Both the position numbers and the translations under genes were made by a program. Under the pieces are notes generated by a model. That model had not been told where the DNA came from, searched no databases, and worked only from the letters and a program-made list of their open reading frames with translations. Of a DNA stretch of 64,000 bases, positions 19,953 through 31,073 are shown one piece after another. The stretch comes from Polytrichum commune (Eukaryota; Streptophyta; Polytrichopsida; Polytrichales; Polytrichaceae): the NCBI GenBank assembly GCA_950295325.1, contig OX485803.1, positions 38,023,554-38,087,553 of the forward strand, written 5' to 3'. The number at the start of each line of letters is the position of its first letter. Position 1 is the stretch's first letter.

Positions 19953-20719
19953 CAGTCTACCCTCTATAAATGTTAACCCTCGGGAGTGGATCAAAGTTAA
20001 CATTCATAGAGGTGTTAACAATTAACAATTATAAAATTACTTTTTTGAGCAATATACAAATCGTAACATTTATAAATATAAGCAATTGTGAAGAGTCCTT
20101 GTGAGAGAATACCATTCATAAAATTGCAAACCCAATCAAAACTTTATTCAATATCAAGTTCACAAATCACGGGTGAAGTATGAATCAATGATTCTTTGGT
20201 GAGATTCATCTGCATGCACAACTTGCAAATATTTCTCAATGTGCACCAACAAACCCACATACTTGGACACATCACATGAACGTGATTCCATGTACCTTCT
20301 AATGGTACCAAAACTAGATTGCAAGTCACTATAAGATGGAGTGGGTTCCACCTCACACTCCTCTCCCTCATAATCATCATCTGAGACATTAGAAGTCCCA
20401 CCAATAGAGCCTAAAACATCCCATACATCCTCTTTGGTGACCTCATATGGCTTGTTCAAATCAAAGTCTAATTCGTATTGCACATACTCTTGTGCCTCCA
20501 TTCTTGAACTTCCATCACTAGAACTATTAGTAGCCAAACTTAGTCTTTCCAAAAGACTAGTTAACATTTATAGAGTCAAATTTACAAAGAAGGGAGTACC
20601 ATTTTGTTAACAATTAACACGTTTAACATTTACAATGTGCAATATGTGGGGAGTAGAAGAAAGTTAACATTTAGAGAGGGTTAACACTTATAGGTGTAAC
20701 ATTTATAGAGGGTGGACTG
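19953..20719 (-). mobile_element. Pogo/Tigger-like DNA transposon, deletion derivative
   Basis: The termini are CAGTCTACCCTCTATAAATG on the left and, reverse-complemented, CAGTCCACCCTCTATAAATG on the right. A TA lies at 19951-19952 and 20720-20721. CAGT ends with a CCTCTATAA block and TA TSDs are typical of plant pogo-like elements, including Emigrant-type MITEs. Removing the element rejoins an AACCGGTT tandem array. The element is 767 bp long and keeps only the 3' part of a transposase gene on the minus strand. Confidence 0.8.
20160..20567 (-). pseudogene. C-terminal fragment of a pogo/Tigger-type transposase
   Basis: A 135-codon frame. It has an acidic stretch (NVSDDDYEGEECEVEP), then SYSDLQSSFGTIRRYMES, DVSKYVGLLVHIEKYL and a terminal IIDSYF. 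Tigger-family transposases end the same way: an acidic tract, a two-helix region and an ITDFF-like tail. The CENP-B-type DNA-binding domain and the DDE core are absent, so it cannot transpose. Its position inside a CAGT/TA element supports the call. Confidence 0.65.
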
Positions 20720-20721
20720 TA

Positions 20722-20950
20722 TATATGTATGAGGAGAACCAGCGGTTAATTCCAAATGAAACCGGTTGAAGTTGGAGGCTTCGGGAGAATTACCCATCAT
20801 TTTAGAGGAATCTATACAAGAATCCACCCCGCATGAATGAAAGCAAAACCGGAAGATTATGGCAACATGCAACCAGCTGGATTTAGAATCACTCGAATCT
20901 TGACCGACTCCATATGCCCAAACACTTCCCGGGCAGAGAGAGAGAGAGAT
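20722..20950. repeat. AACCGGTT-rich repeat unit 2
   Basis: The same order of blocks as unit 1, beginning GAGGAGAACCAGCGG and ending in GCAGAGAGAGAGAGAG. It lies about 230 bp from unit 3. Confidence 0.75.
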
Positions 20951-21195
20951 ATATGTCCGGGGAGAACCGGTGGTTCATTACAGATGAACCGGTTGATTTC
21001 ATAAATAACCGGTTGAAGTTAGAGACTTTGGAAGAATTACCCATCATTATAGAGGAATGTATACAAGAATCCACCCCAAATGAGTGAAAGAAAAACCGGA
21101 AGATTATGGCAACATGCAACCGGCTGGATTTAGAATCACTGGGATCTTGACCGACTCTATATGCCCAAACACTTCCCGGGCACAGAGAGAGAGAG
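20951..21195. repeat. AACCGGTT-rich repeat unit 3
   Basis: Begins GGGGAGAACCGGTGG and ends CACTTCCCGGGCACAGAGAG. A GC-rich stretch with interstitial TTAGGGTAGG-like sequence follows (about 21195-21410). Confidence 0.75.
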
Positions 21196-21628
21196 AGGCG
21201 GGCGGGTGAGTGACTGGCGTAAGTTAGGTTAGGGTAGGTTAGGGTAGCAAGCAGGCAGGCATTAGCCTGGCAGGGGAGCAGGGGGGCCCCAGGAGCATTA
21301 AATAGCAAGCAGGGTTGCAGGAATCTCACCGTCATGACGCACGCGCCCCTGCCTGCCCGCCCTGCCTCCCCTCGCCCCCGCTCACAACGATAACCTGCCA
21401 CGTACGTACGCCCCCTTTATCTCTGCCATAAGCAAATACGTATACGTATACGTATAATATTCGCCATTGGAGTACTTTAGGCTGCCCCTGCCCGCCTGCC
21501 CGCCCTCTCTGACCGCTCGGTAGGTTGATGTGCGGGTGGGTGGGTAGCAGTCACTACACTAGGTGTTTGTATTTAGTGTCATGTGGTATTTAATGTCATG
21601 AGGGGGAGGGGTGCATAATGTGGAATAA

Positions 21629-22159
21629 GGGCCGCTTTACACCTAGAGGCCAGGCCAATTTCTCTTGAGGCCGATTACATGAAATTTCAGCCCCTTTTGG
21701 GTTGGAGGCCGGTCTCAACTCCACATTATAATAAGATTATAATGGGGATCAATTTCCCATTTGTAAAGGCCTTACGGCCAAGAAGCTAGGTTGATTCAGT
21801 AAATCTAGCATAAGTCAACGGATCTAGCATAATCTAGCATAGGAGACGTTCACATTTTCACATAATCCAATGGATATGGTTTGCTAAAAAAAATCATATT
21901 GATTTTTTAAAGAATTCTTTTATTGAAATTTGACATTTGCTCCGAGGCCAAGAATTGGCCTTCCATTTTGGGTGCACCCAATTCAATGAGCTTGGGCTGT
22001 GCCATACCATGCATTTTTTGATTCAAAAATTCATACCATCGGTCCAACCTCTAGGTGTAAAGGGGTTGGGGTCGATTTCAGCCTTTTGGCCAATCACAAG
22101 TGAGGATTTCAAACCTCTTGCACAACGAATTGGCCTGGCCTCTAGGTGTAAAGCGGCCC
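21629..22159. mobile_element. Tourist-like (PIF/Harbinger-type) MITE with TAA TSD
   Basis: The left end GGGCCGCTTTACACCTAGAG continues GCCAGGCCAA. The right end is its near-perfect reverse complement (TTGGCCTGGCCTCTAGGTGT, then AAAGCGGCCC). TAA occurs at 21626-21628 and 22160-22162. The element is 531 bp with no coding capacity. Its termini resemble the GGGCCACTTCACAC family at 37416 and 14266. Confidence 0.85.
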
Positions 22160-22204
22160 TAAGGGCATTGGTCGAGTCTACAAATGTTCAGATTCCATGC
22201 TATG

Positions 22205-22405
22205 ATCGGGGAGAACCGGCAGTTAGTTACAAATGAACCGGTTGAGTTTGAAAAATAACCGGTTGAAATTCAAGACTGCAGGAAACTTATCGATCATCTT
22301 AGAGGAATCTATAGTGAAATATACCCTGATTTAATAAAGGAAAACCGAAGGATGCCAACATGTAACCGGTCGGACTTGCAAACACTAGGATCTCAACCGA
22401 CTAGG
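22205..22405. repeat. AACCGGTT-rich repeat unit 4
   Basis: Begins GGGGAGAACCGGCAG, then GAACCGGTTGAG, AACCGGTTGAAATT and TGTAACCGGTCGG. It is separated from units 1-3 by the GC-rich stretch and the MITE. Confidence 0.7.
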
Positions 22406-23010
22406 CCCAAAAATCTCCTCGATCACTGATTCCATGTAATGCATTACCAAATGTAAAGAATAAGTCCATATTTCGACGGCTGTGATTTGCATGGCCTTTC
22501 GAAATCTACGGATGTAGGTGTTTGGCAGCTGGGAGGGCGTTATGAGAAAACATCGTGCATTGCACATTACCTGGAGTTTTGTTCTAAAATATAAGGGTAC
22601 GTCCAATTACACACATAAATTTGGACCAAGTCTTTGTGTCACTGTGGTAATTTTTCTAATGACGTTTCTTATGAATAAGTTTACGAAAATGATTGCCATG
22701 TCAACTTACTTTAGTTCATCCACTTTTGGTACATTTTGTATCCTAACATTTATGTAAGGAAGTGTTGACATGAATGACTGAAATTTGGATGGGAAAGCAT
22801 TTAGTAGGTGATGATGGTTGCAACCTTGTAAATCTACAACGCCCGTGCATTTTCACATGGAACGACAAATGATGTTAGGTTTACATTTAGTGATGGTGAC
22901 TCCACACGGGTGGTTTACAATCAGTATTGAGCAAGACAAATGGAAGTGGTGACACTAAATACAATATTTATCATAGTAGCATGCCCAAACTAGGGTCATT
23001 TGTTGATCCT

Positions 23011-23721
23011 TGGTTGCAAGAGAAGTACTTCTTAATAGGAAAATATTAACTGCTATTAGTAAGATATTTTCGTCCTACTTATAGTAATCTTGTTGGATGT
23101 AAAAAATTATAGTTCCGTCTGTTGACTTCGTTGCATACAAGACATAAACTCTTATCCCAATGGAACTCTCCCATTGTTGTGGGCCAATTGTTGGTCATAG
23201 TGTGGGCATGCTATTAGTATCCGTATGATTAGTAGGTGAGCAATACAATGTGTGCAAAATGGCCAACTCTTTGGCTATTTCAACTTACTTTTGGGGTCCA
23301 CATAGATTAGATGTATTGCTCTTGGAGATCCCCCCCCCCCCAACACACAACCAATCTTGCCTAAGGTAAAAACATAACCTACTTCATTATAAAACACAAC
23401 TTTTTTCTCTTGAGATGATTCATATTTATAATTAGAGCCATGAACCCTAAATCAATGTAAAAAATGACTCGTTTTTTTGGAATGAATTAACCACAAACCT
23501 ATAAGCACTTTTTTTTTTCTAGACCCCTTTTACCTCACAAAGATTGGTGGGGGCCAACTTAAAATAGCAAGATGACATCTACATGCTGCCAATATCTAAG
23601 TTAGTATAATGGACCTAGATATTTGTTCTAACTAAAGAGGAAGATGTGCATATCCACAAGTTACCAAAAATAACGCATTTAATAATTGATATGAGTGTCA
23701 CAAAGTTGGCAAGCAATGCAA
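23011..23721. other. Gene-free stretch
   Basis: No gene is seen. A C run occurs at about 23329-23341. AGTAGCATGCCCAAACT near 22976 has an inverted partner near 23205-23222. Confidence 0.5.
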
Positions 23722-23723
23722 TA

Positions 23724-23943
23724 CTCCCTCTGTTTCAAAATAAAATTGTGGTTTCTATTTCAGTGCGGGATTAAGAACAGTGACCGGATTTGAACCACAA
23801 TGCGCTTTTTAACCAAAATTGGGAGTTGCCGAAAAGTTGCCGACGTCTCTGTCATGCCCGGAGGAGGTCCGTAACGAAACCATGGTTTTATTCTGGCACG
23901 GAGTTTATGCAGAAACCATGGTTTTATTGTGAAACAGAGGGAG
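23724..23943. mobile_element. Stowaway-like MITE
   Basis: Termini CTCCCTCTGTTTCAAAATAA and, on the right, TTATTGTGAAACAGAGGGAG, flanked by TA at 23722-23723 and 23944-23945. The CTCCCTC(C/T)GT end and TA TSD are typical of plant Stowaway/mariner MITEs. The element is 220 bp, non-coding, with the inner block AAACCATGGTTTTATT repeated. Confidence 0.9.
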
Positions 23944-23945
23944 TA

Positions 23946-26050
23946 TTTCTCTAGTCCACTTTAAGGCCAAGTAGTCACATTCAAGTAAGACTATTCCTCC
24001 ATTGATTCAAGTCGCTTATATAGCCGGATCTATTGATGCTTACTTCCATTTTGTATAAGTTACTTAAGTGGCATAAGTATTGACTAGATCTTTGATGTTA
24101 GTTGGTATCTTGGTAATCATGGTTATCCTTAAAGTCTCTCAATAACTCATGATTTGATAGGGAGTTTTGGTCCACTTTTGACATTCTATAATGTTGGAAG
24201 AGTGTTCGAGTGGTGTCAGAACCCCTACTTCTCATGAAATGAAAGGGAAGCATTTGACTTTAGTCAAAAGATGGTTATATAAAAATGAATTACATGACAA
24301 ACTTTTGAAAGCAGCTAAAATGGTGCTCTTGAAAGTTAGATAAGAGGTCAATACATATAATGGATTGAAATGAAAGTCTCCATGACCTTGTCAAGAACTT
24401 CATATATCATTGGGAACGACAATGTCCGTGGCGACTTTTAAAAGTCATAAGGTATGTGGAACCGATTTGCACTAACTTTTGACCAACAATATGTGGGCCT
24501 TGTTCAATTTGGGGTCATTAGGTAGAATAGGAAGCCCCGCATGTATTTGGAAACAATAAAGAAACATGGCCGGCAAGGGCAAGGGACAACAAGGAGTATG
24601 AAGATTAGGGTTAAGATAAGGAGAATTGGGGAAGGGACTTGTTAAGGTTGTGTATTGTTCCAATATGCCTAGCAATAATATGAACACATGTATTTGAGTC
24701 ATATGTGGTCCTTAAAGTGAACACCAAAGAGTTATGTGTTTAAAAGAGATTGGATTACGTGCTCAAAATATTTGAACTATTCTAGGTTCAATAATCAACG
24801 TGATTAGGGGTCCTATACGACCATTTAATGAGTGCAAGAATATTTTCATTTTTGATAATGAATAAAATATTCATATGAGCTTCAAAAATAGGAGGCAAAT
24901 AGCTAACATATAATGGGTTACATTTTGAAATTTTTAATCATCTTGCACTTATTGCGTATTTCATATCCTAAGATAAATGGGTGCAAACATGAAAGCATTC
25001 AAATAACGCACATATGCCTTAGGTAATGTGCGCGTTCCCTAGACAATCATGACCAATGAACGGGGAAATGTTTAGCCAACTTAGTCACTATCTTAACTTT
25101 TATAAGGTCAATTGGCCATTCATTGAAATGCTCCGGTTGTTTCTTGCATTTTTACCTCAAATATATAATTTTATGGAATATGGTTCAGTTGGTTTCTTGA
25201 AGTTTTGATTTTGAAGTGATAAGTTGGAAACATGGAATGATTAATCTATGAGTAGTTGTCAATTCTCCATGTTCATTGATCACGACTACTGGAACTACAT
25301 TAAAAACACATATAAATTTCAGTCGTCATAATAATAATTTTCTTTTGATCTACAAATATTTTTAATCTCCTTAGTTGTTTCATCACTTCTTCCATGCCTT
25401 CATTCTTTTTTGAAACACATAGACATGACATTATAGCTTACAATTGGATCTCTCATAATGCATATATACCACTTGCATGATGCGGAACCACCCACACAAA
25501 AATAGCCAAATCCACATGACTTGTGGATGTCAAGTAATGGACATGCTAATGAAGTATTCAAATGCCTTTGTATCTCATATCTTGCATGCACAATTGAACA
25601 CTTGAACTACATTATCATGAGAAATAAGCTACATGATCATCATTATAACACCTTTGAAGTTTGCATGTTATAGAATAATGACATTCTTGGCATGGTCACC
25701 CACAATAGGGCCATATACCACCCATATTTGTATTATTCTCTTCCGTTCTCTTATTTTCATTGCCTACATGTGTATCCTATGTATAGGGGATGTTTACACT
25801 AATGACCACGGACCATGAGCATGCTCCTTGAATTCCCTCCTCTGTTGAAGAAATGAGTGATGGTCCCACTTTGCTTCACAAAAAGTCACCAAAATTAAGA
25901 TTGACCATGTCAAAAATAAATGAAAAAGTAACATGGAATCTTAGATGTTATGAAATGAGTAATGTTTGGTGGACACTCGAATTTTGCAGCAAGGCAAACC
26001 AAATAGGTTTTTTTAATAAAAAATGAAAGCGATCATTTGGATTCAAAAAT
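23946..26050. other. Gene-free stretch
   Basis: Only short frames without domains. A dispersed repeat lies at about 24718-24825. Confidence 0.5.
24718..24825. repeat. Dispersed repeat (TCAATAATCAAC family)
   Basis: TTACGTGCTCAAAATATTTG ... GGTTCAATAATCAACGTGAT ... GGTCCTATACGACC recurs near 26335-26420 and, inside EngB intron 1, near 35250-35325. The element type is unknown. Confidence 0.55.
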
Positions 26051-26052
26051 TC

Positions 26053-26055
<3 letters not shown>

Positions 26056-26089
<34 letters not shown>
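26056..26089. repeat. (CA)n microsatellite
   Basis: About 17 uninterrupted CA dinucleotides. Confidence 0.95.
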
Positions 26090-26091
<2 letters not shown>

Positions 26092-26433
26092 GATTTTCAT
26101 AAAAAAAATGTCCCAATCTAAATTCACTTTACACAATGTCCCATGCCCAAGGCTTTTAACTATGATCTGATTTAGGAATTCATGTAGTCATGGCTTTGCA
26201 TTGTTGATCATGATCATGAGAAGTCCTAAATCAAAGTTTCTCATGACCCTTGGTCATGTGTGTAGAACAACCCTTAAGATGGACATGTCTAATTCGGTTA
26301 CTTAGCTTAATTGTACACCAAAAATACACGCCTCGAAAAAAATTTGGATTGCATGCTCAAACTTTGATAACCATGCCAGGGCTCAATAATCAACACAACG
26401 GGGAGGGACCTATATGATCAAAGAAATGAACAC

Positions 26434-26720
26434 AACTCCGATGTTGCCATCGGTGTGAATGATACTGTTGCTTCATTTCAGGGTGGTCTAAACATGGATG
26501 TGATCCTGTCTCAAGCATTACAAGAATAAGAGGGCTCCCAAAGACTACTACCTCTTTTTGAAGGTAAACATCTTGAACAGGCACACACAAGCCAATCGAT
26601 TGATATTTGTATCCCCTAGGGGGCAGGCCCCTAGATTCCCACATGGTTGGTTGAAGTATCTAGTTCACCCAAATACCCCCACATTGTTTGGGAGGACCAT
26701 AAATGGTAAGAGTCCATGTG
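26434..26720 (+). pseudogene. Degenerate element fragment, inverted partner of 17381-17715
   Basis: Nucleotide blocks GATGTTGCCATCGGTGTGAA and CCCCTAGATTCCCACATGG match the reverse complement of the 17 kb locus. The frame contains QAPRFPHGWLKYLV. It is preceded by a member of the TCAATAATCAAC repeat. The family is not recognised. Confidence 0.4.
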
Positions 26721-27455
26721 AAATCAAGTACCATGAAGGTCACCCGTCCAAGTATTATTCCGACTTTAGGTAGTTTAACTCTTATTGTTATTGAAGACCA
26801 CATTGTGATCTAGATCTCAGAGATACTACCCCCTAAGTGCATGTGATTAGCCTCAAAGTTCCCGTAGGATCCAAATTAAGGCCTTGAGTTGAAGCCGATC
26901 ATCTTATATAACCATTTTTTAGCACACGGATCTTCACTTTGATAATGAATACGATATTCATACAAACTTTGCAATTGAGAAGGGAAGTGGCTACGGCCTC
27001 AAATTGGATACGCTTCTTCTTCTTCTTCTTCTTCTTCTTATTTATTTATTTATTTTATAAATTTCTACTAATTGTGTGTTTTGCATCCAAGAAGAAGTGG
27101 ACTAGTAAGAAAAATGATAATAGATAAGGCCTCTAGGGCGGGCATTATGTGAAGCGGGGCCTAGCCAAGGGCAGAAGCCTAAGGGTTAAGCCAAATTCAT
27201 GGAATGCCCACCCATTGGAGCCTTATCAAGCGTAAAACTCTCTACACGTTTTTGTTTTACACCACACGATTATGGATCTGATCAATGGCTCAAGACCATT
27301 TATGGATTTGGCCTCTCCTTATTTTCTAGCGGGAAATTATGCATCATAAGGCACCCTCCATTTGGAGGGCTTTACATAACCCTTTTAAGACCCATCTACC
27401 TTAGCTCCAATCTTCTTCAACTGTGAATACGAATCTTTCAGAGGTTGGACAATTG
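26721..27455. other. Gene-free stretch
   Basis: A (TTC)n tract at about 27013-27038 followed by TTAT repeats; no supported gene. Confidence 0.5.
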
Positions 27456-27459
27456 TCAA

Positions 27460-28040
27460 AATAACTATAGTTAACCAAATTTTTTTCAATACACAACTAT
27501 AATTAATTAGAAAAATTTCAAACCGATTTGAAGAACAACTATAGTTAACTAGAAAAATTCAAACAACTACAATTTGAGAGTCCCAAAATTTGTAAGGAGC
27601 CAACTGGCGATTCTTTCATTTATCTCCAAAAATGAATGAAATATATTATAATAAAATTTTAAAGAGACCTTATGTTAGAATCAATGTTTGTTACCCATGC
27701 TGGCCCATCCCAAGAAGGAATAAAATCCACCGCTCCTTGCAACAGTTGAACTCATTGTACTTTAAGTTACTTATAGATAACGAGGTCATATTCATTGGGT
27801 GTTGATTGAGTCTGAGTCACAAATGGAAGTAGGTCCCAAATCTAGAATTACAAATAAAACAAAAAAGAAAAGATATAGATGCTTTGATTTGTCCTGGTAC
27901 TACAATGTAGGCTGCGCTCAACTTTCGTTAACTAGATATAACTATAGTTAACTAGATTTTTTGGGTAGACCGAAATTAAAACAACTATAGTTAACTACAT
28001 TTTTTGGGTAGGTCAAATCATGAACAACTATAGTTACGAA
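27460..28040. repeat. Cluster of AACTATAGTTAACTA palindromic motifs
   Basis: AACTATAGTT, itself a palindrome, occurs near 27462, 27535, 27949, 27981 and 28024, with a variant near 27496. It is usually followed by AACTA and once by TTTTTTGGGTAG, which is itself repeated. The interspersed degenerate spacing suggests decayed transposon ends. Confidence 0.55.
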
Positions 28041-28043
28041 AGG

Positions 28044-28343
28044 CAACTACATTAAATATGATATTTAGTGTTTGATACACTAAATACAAACACATACACT
28101 AAATATCACTAACCCTATGAACTCAAACACTAAATATCAATAATGGTAATATGTGGAAGTTACATGCACGAATTTAGTGTTAGTAAAGATATGAATTTTT
28201 TTTAACAATGATAAAAGGAGAAGGGAGGTGGCGGTAGGGAAAGTGGCGGCGCATTTATGTCTAACACTAATTATCAAACAATTAAAAATTAGCGTTGAGC
28301 ATGATAGGGTGGTAACAACACTAAATATCATATTTAGTGTAGT
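28044..28343. mobile_element. MITE with ACACTAAATAT termini
   Basis: The left end CTACATTAAATATGATATTT (then AGTGTT) is the inverse of the right end AACACTAAATATCATATTTA (then GTGTAG). The element is about 300 bp and non-coding, with further CACTAAAT copies inside. It ends about 270 bp upstream of the PPR start codon. I could not fix a TSD. Confidence 0.6.
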
Positions 28344-28607
28344 TAAGTAATAGTTGAATTAGTTGGTTAGTTGTCCAAGGTCTGGAATCTTTCACCGTTT
28401 TCCATCCTCCTTACATGGGCAAGTTGAGTCCATGGGTCGGCCAGGGGTTGAATGGAATCGGAAGAACGGATGAATTGATTGCATGTCCGAACTTTAGAAG
28501 GCTACTACTGTAGTGCTCTCGGCAAAAATCAAGGTATGCGGATTTCTGCATTTATCCACTTGCTTGGGAGAGCCTGAGGATTATCGGAGGAGAGAGGCGA
28601 GGAACTA

Positions 28608-28619
28608 ATGGAAAGATGA
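28608..28619 (+). promoter_or_regulatory. Minimal upstream ORF overlapping the PPR start codon
   Basis: ATGGAAAGATGA encodes Met-Glu-Arg-stop, and its stop overlaps the PPR ATG at 28616 in another frame. Scanning ribosomes would meet this ATG first. Reinitiation or leaky scanning could tune PPR output; this is inference. Confidence 0.45.
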
Positions 28620-30951
28620 AGAATTCAGGCGGCAGCAGCAGAAGGCTCCAACTTCAGCTCCAGCTCCTGCAATGCTTTCGTCGTCTTCATTCCTCCCAAC
28701 CTTCTACTCATGGCAAACAATGTGCGCAACGATCTACTGCAGCAGCAGCATACTTCTTCCACACAGATAACAATAAGAATGCGGGTGTGGATCTCAGAAG
28801 CTCCCGGGACATCCAGAATTCATCTTCAGATGAGCAGCCCAGGCTGAATCAGCAGAGTGTGGATATGGAGGTGGAGAGCTCATGCCGAATTTTGGCCAGA
28901 GGACCGTGGGGATCCGACAAGGAGATTGCACTCAGAGGATTAGGGTTAGGGTTTCACCATAGCTATGTTCCTTTGGTGTTGAAGAAGCTTGCGAATGTGG
29001 ATGTTGCACTTCAATTCTTCAAGTGGATGGGCGTGGAAACAGGGAGAAGACACAGCTTTCGAGCGTACTATACGCTCATCGCGGCTTTAGGTGATGCCAA
29101 ACGGTTCAAGGAAGCTGAGGAGTTGGCGAGTGAACTCAGGCAGAAAGGGGTGAGGCTATCACCACGAGTCTTCATTCAGCTTGCAAGAAGCTATGGAAGT
29201 GCGGGGTTGCTGGAAAAAGCTGTTGAGGCATTGAAAGGTATGGAAGAGTATGGTTATGTAGTGACAGCACCGGCGTACAATTCAGTTGTCGATGCGTTTG
29301 TTAAAGCGGGTTACTATCAGAAGGCCCTTGCTGTTTACAAAGTTATGGGACAGTCAGGAATTCAGCCTACCACATACACATTCAATATTCTTATGAATGC
29401 CTTTAAGAAAGCTCAGAAAGTGGACTCGGTGTGCAAGTTATTTGAGGAGATGCAGAACCAGAACTGCATACCTGATGTCGTTACTTATAGTACTCTGATA
29501 GATGCACTCTGTAAGTGTGGGGCAGTAGATGAAGCGGCGAACGTGTTTGCGGACATGAAGACTCGTGGATGCAGACCTAACATTTTTACCTACAATTCAA
29601 TGATCGATGGGCTAGGCAAAGCTGGACATGTCGACGAAGCGTATGCTCTCTATGACGACATGGCCTCTGAAGGTCTTGTTGCTTCGAGAGTAATCTACAA
29701 CACTCTGATTTATGGGTTAGGCAGGTCTGGTCGATCGGATGCTGCGGGAAAGCTGTTCAGAGAGATGAAGGCTAAGGGTGTTCAACCTGACCATGTGACA
29801 TTCACTTCTCTTGTGTATGGTCTCTGCGTTGCGGGTAGAGCAATTGAGGCTCGTCGGATCTATGAAGAGGCCAGGGCTACAGGCTGCTTGGTCGATGTTA
29901 GTATATATAATGTTTTGATCAACGGTTTATGCAAGGCCAAGAAAATTTACGAAGCTTGGGAGGTTTTCGGGGAATTGGAAGGTCAACTTCTCATCCGGTT
30001 TTGTGGTTTTTGACACAAACCTTGGGTGTATGCATGTGAAAAAATGGCCAAGTCAAGCTGCATCGATGGTGCTAAAACTGCCACTTCAATCGCCGAACAT
30101 ATATATTATTATTGTAGTTGAATGATTCTCTTTAGCAATTGACAGGGGATTCCAACGCACCAAAGGATTCTTATGTGAATGTTGTATGCTAAACTTAGAA
30201 GGGTTTAAAGCTTTATTGGTAGACGAAGCAAAACCAACACGGGGAGCTTGATGTTAAGGTGGTGGACGTCCTGATAATCAATATGTGACTATTGTGCAAG
30301 ATTTTAGGGTGTTGGTTTTAGCATGCTCTACCTTGATGTGTTTGGTTGAATTTACATGCATTCATGAAGCTCCTGATTCCCTTGTTTGGGTTGTGTACAG
30401 AGGAGGGATTTGTTCCCGACAGGTTCACATTCAATGCTCTTATTGATGGGCTTTGTAAAGATGGCCAAGTCCACAATGCATTCACTCTTCTTGATGACAT
30501 GCAACGCGGGGGTTGTGCTCCAGATGCTGCTGTGTACAATACGTTGATTGATGGTCTCCGCAAGGCAAACAGAGCAGAGGAGGCTGGAAAACTTTTGCAG
30601 GAAATGCAATCCTTAGGGTTTGAGCCAGATGTGATTACTTACAACACTCTTATTGATGAGCTTTGCAAGGGAGGAAGAACCGAGGATGCTTCCAAGCTAT
30701 TTGAAGAGATTAATGGAAAGGGGTGTGCAGACACTGTTACGTATAATACTCTTCTCCATGGGCTCTGCAGAGTAGGTCGTGTTAATGAAGCATACAAACT
30801 GTTTCAGGAGATGAAAGGGAAAGACTCTTCTGGTACAAATGTTGACCCTGATTTTGTCACATACGCTATCCTTCTGAACGGTTCTCGGCAGGCCAAGTTG
30901 CCAGAACTTACAAATTTATTGATGAGATGGAGGCAGAGTGCAAGAGTCTAG
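28616..30951 (+). CDS. P-class pentatricopeptide repeat protein, one intron
   Basis: Exons 28616-29981 and 30401-30951 give 638 residues. The intron (GT at 29982, AG at 30399-30400) falls inside PPR 9. Splicing restores a perfect 35-residue repeat ending ELEEEGFVPD, which fixes the junction. The N-terminus (about 1-60) is rich in Arg, Gln and Ser with RRLHSSQ, like a mitochondrial or plastid transit peptide. About 14 PPR motifs follow from near residue 140 (VTYNTLIDGLCK-type helices); the last is partial. P-class PPRs bind organellar RNA and aid its stability, splicing or translation; the target here is unknown. No E/DYW domain. The last 17 residues may be out of frame: the +1 frame continues as YKFIDEMEAECKSLG to a stop at 31071-31073, which looks more PPR-like. 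Confidence 0.9.
30068..30345. mobile_element. MITE of the GAGGGTGCTAAAAC family inside the PPR intron
   Basis: The left end GGTGCTAAAACTGCCACTTC and the right end, reverse-complemented (GGTAGAGCATGCTAAAACC), are imperfect inverted repeats. The middle aligns with the element at 1312-1650. It makes up about two thirds of the 419-bp intron. Confidence 0.6.
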
Positions 30952-31073
30952 GTGGAGCTTTTATGTTTATTTTTATTCATTTCTTGAATGCCCAGTGGGA
31001 AGAGGTCTGTCTTGGTGATCCCACAGAGCTATGCATAAGGAATGGTCTGTGCATGAGCAGATGCTTCTATTGA

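Larger units (their letters stand above)
19171..23010. mobile_element. Long-TIR composite element, about 3.8 kb, nested
   Basis: The left arm (about 19171-19430) runs through CATTGTATTTAGTGTCACC, TTTGTCTTGCTCAATACT and CAACATCATTTGGCG. The right arm (about 22745-23010) matches its reverse complement through AGTATTGAGCAAGACAAA and GGTGACACTAAATACAAT. The arms exceed 200 bp, as in Mutator-like or foldback elements, but I found no clear 9-bp TSD. Inside lie AACCGGTT units, a pogo/Tigger relic and a Tourist-like MITE. No transposase of its own is visible. Confidence 0.5.

Noticed and set aside
21195-21260. Interstitial telomeric repeat (TTAGGTTAGGGTAGG)
   Set aside because: Too short and irregular, embedded in a GC-rich stretch; no sustained TTTAGGG array.
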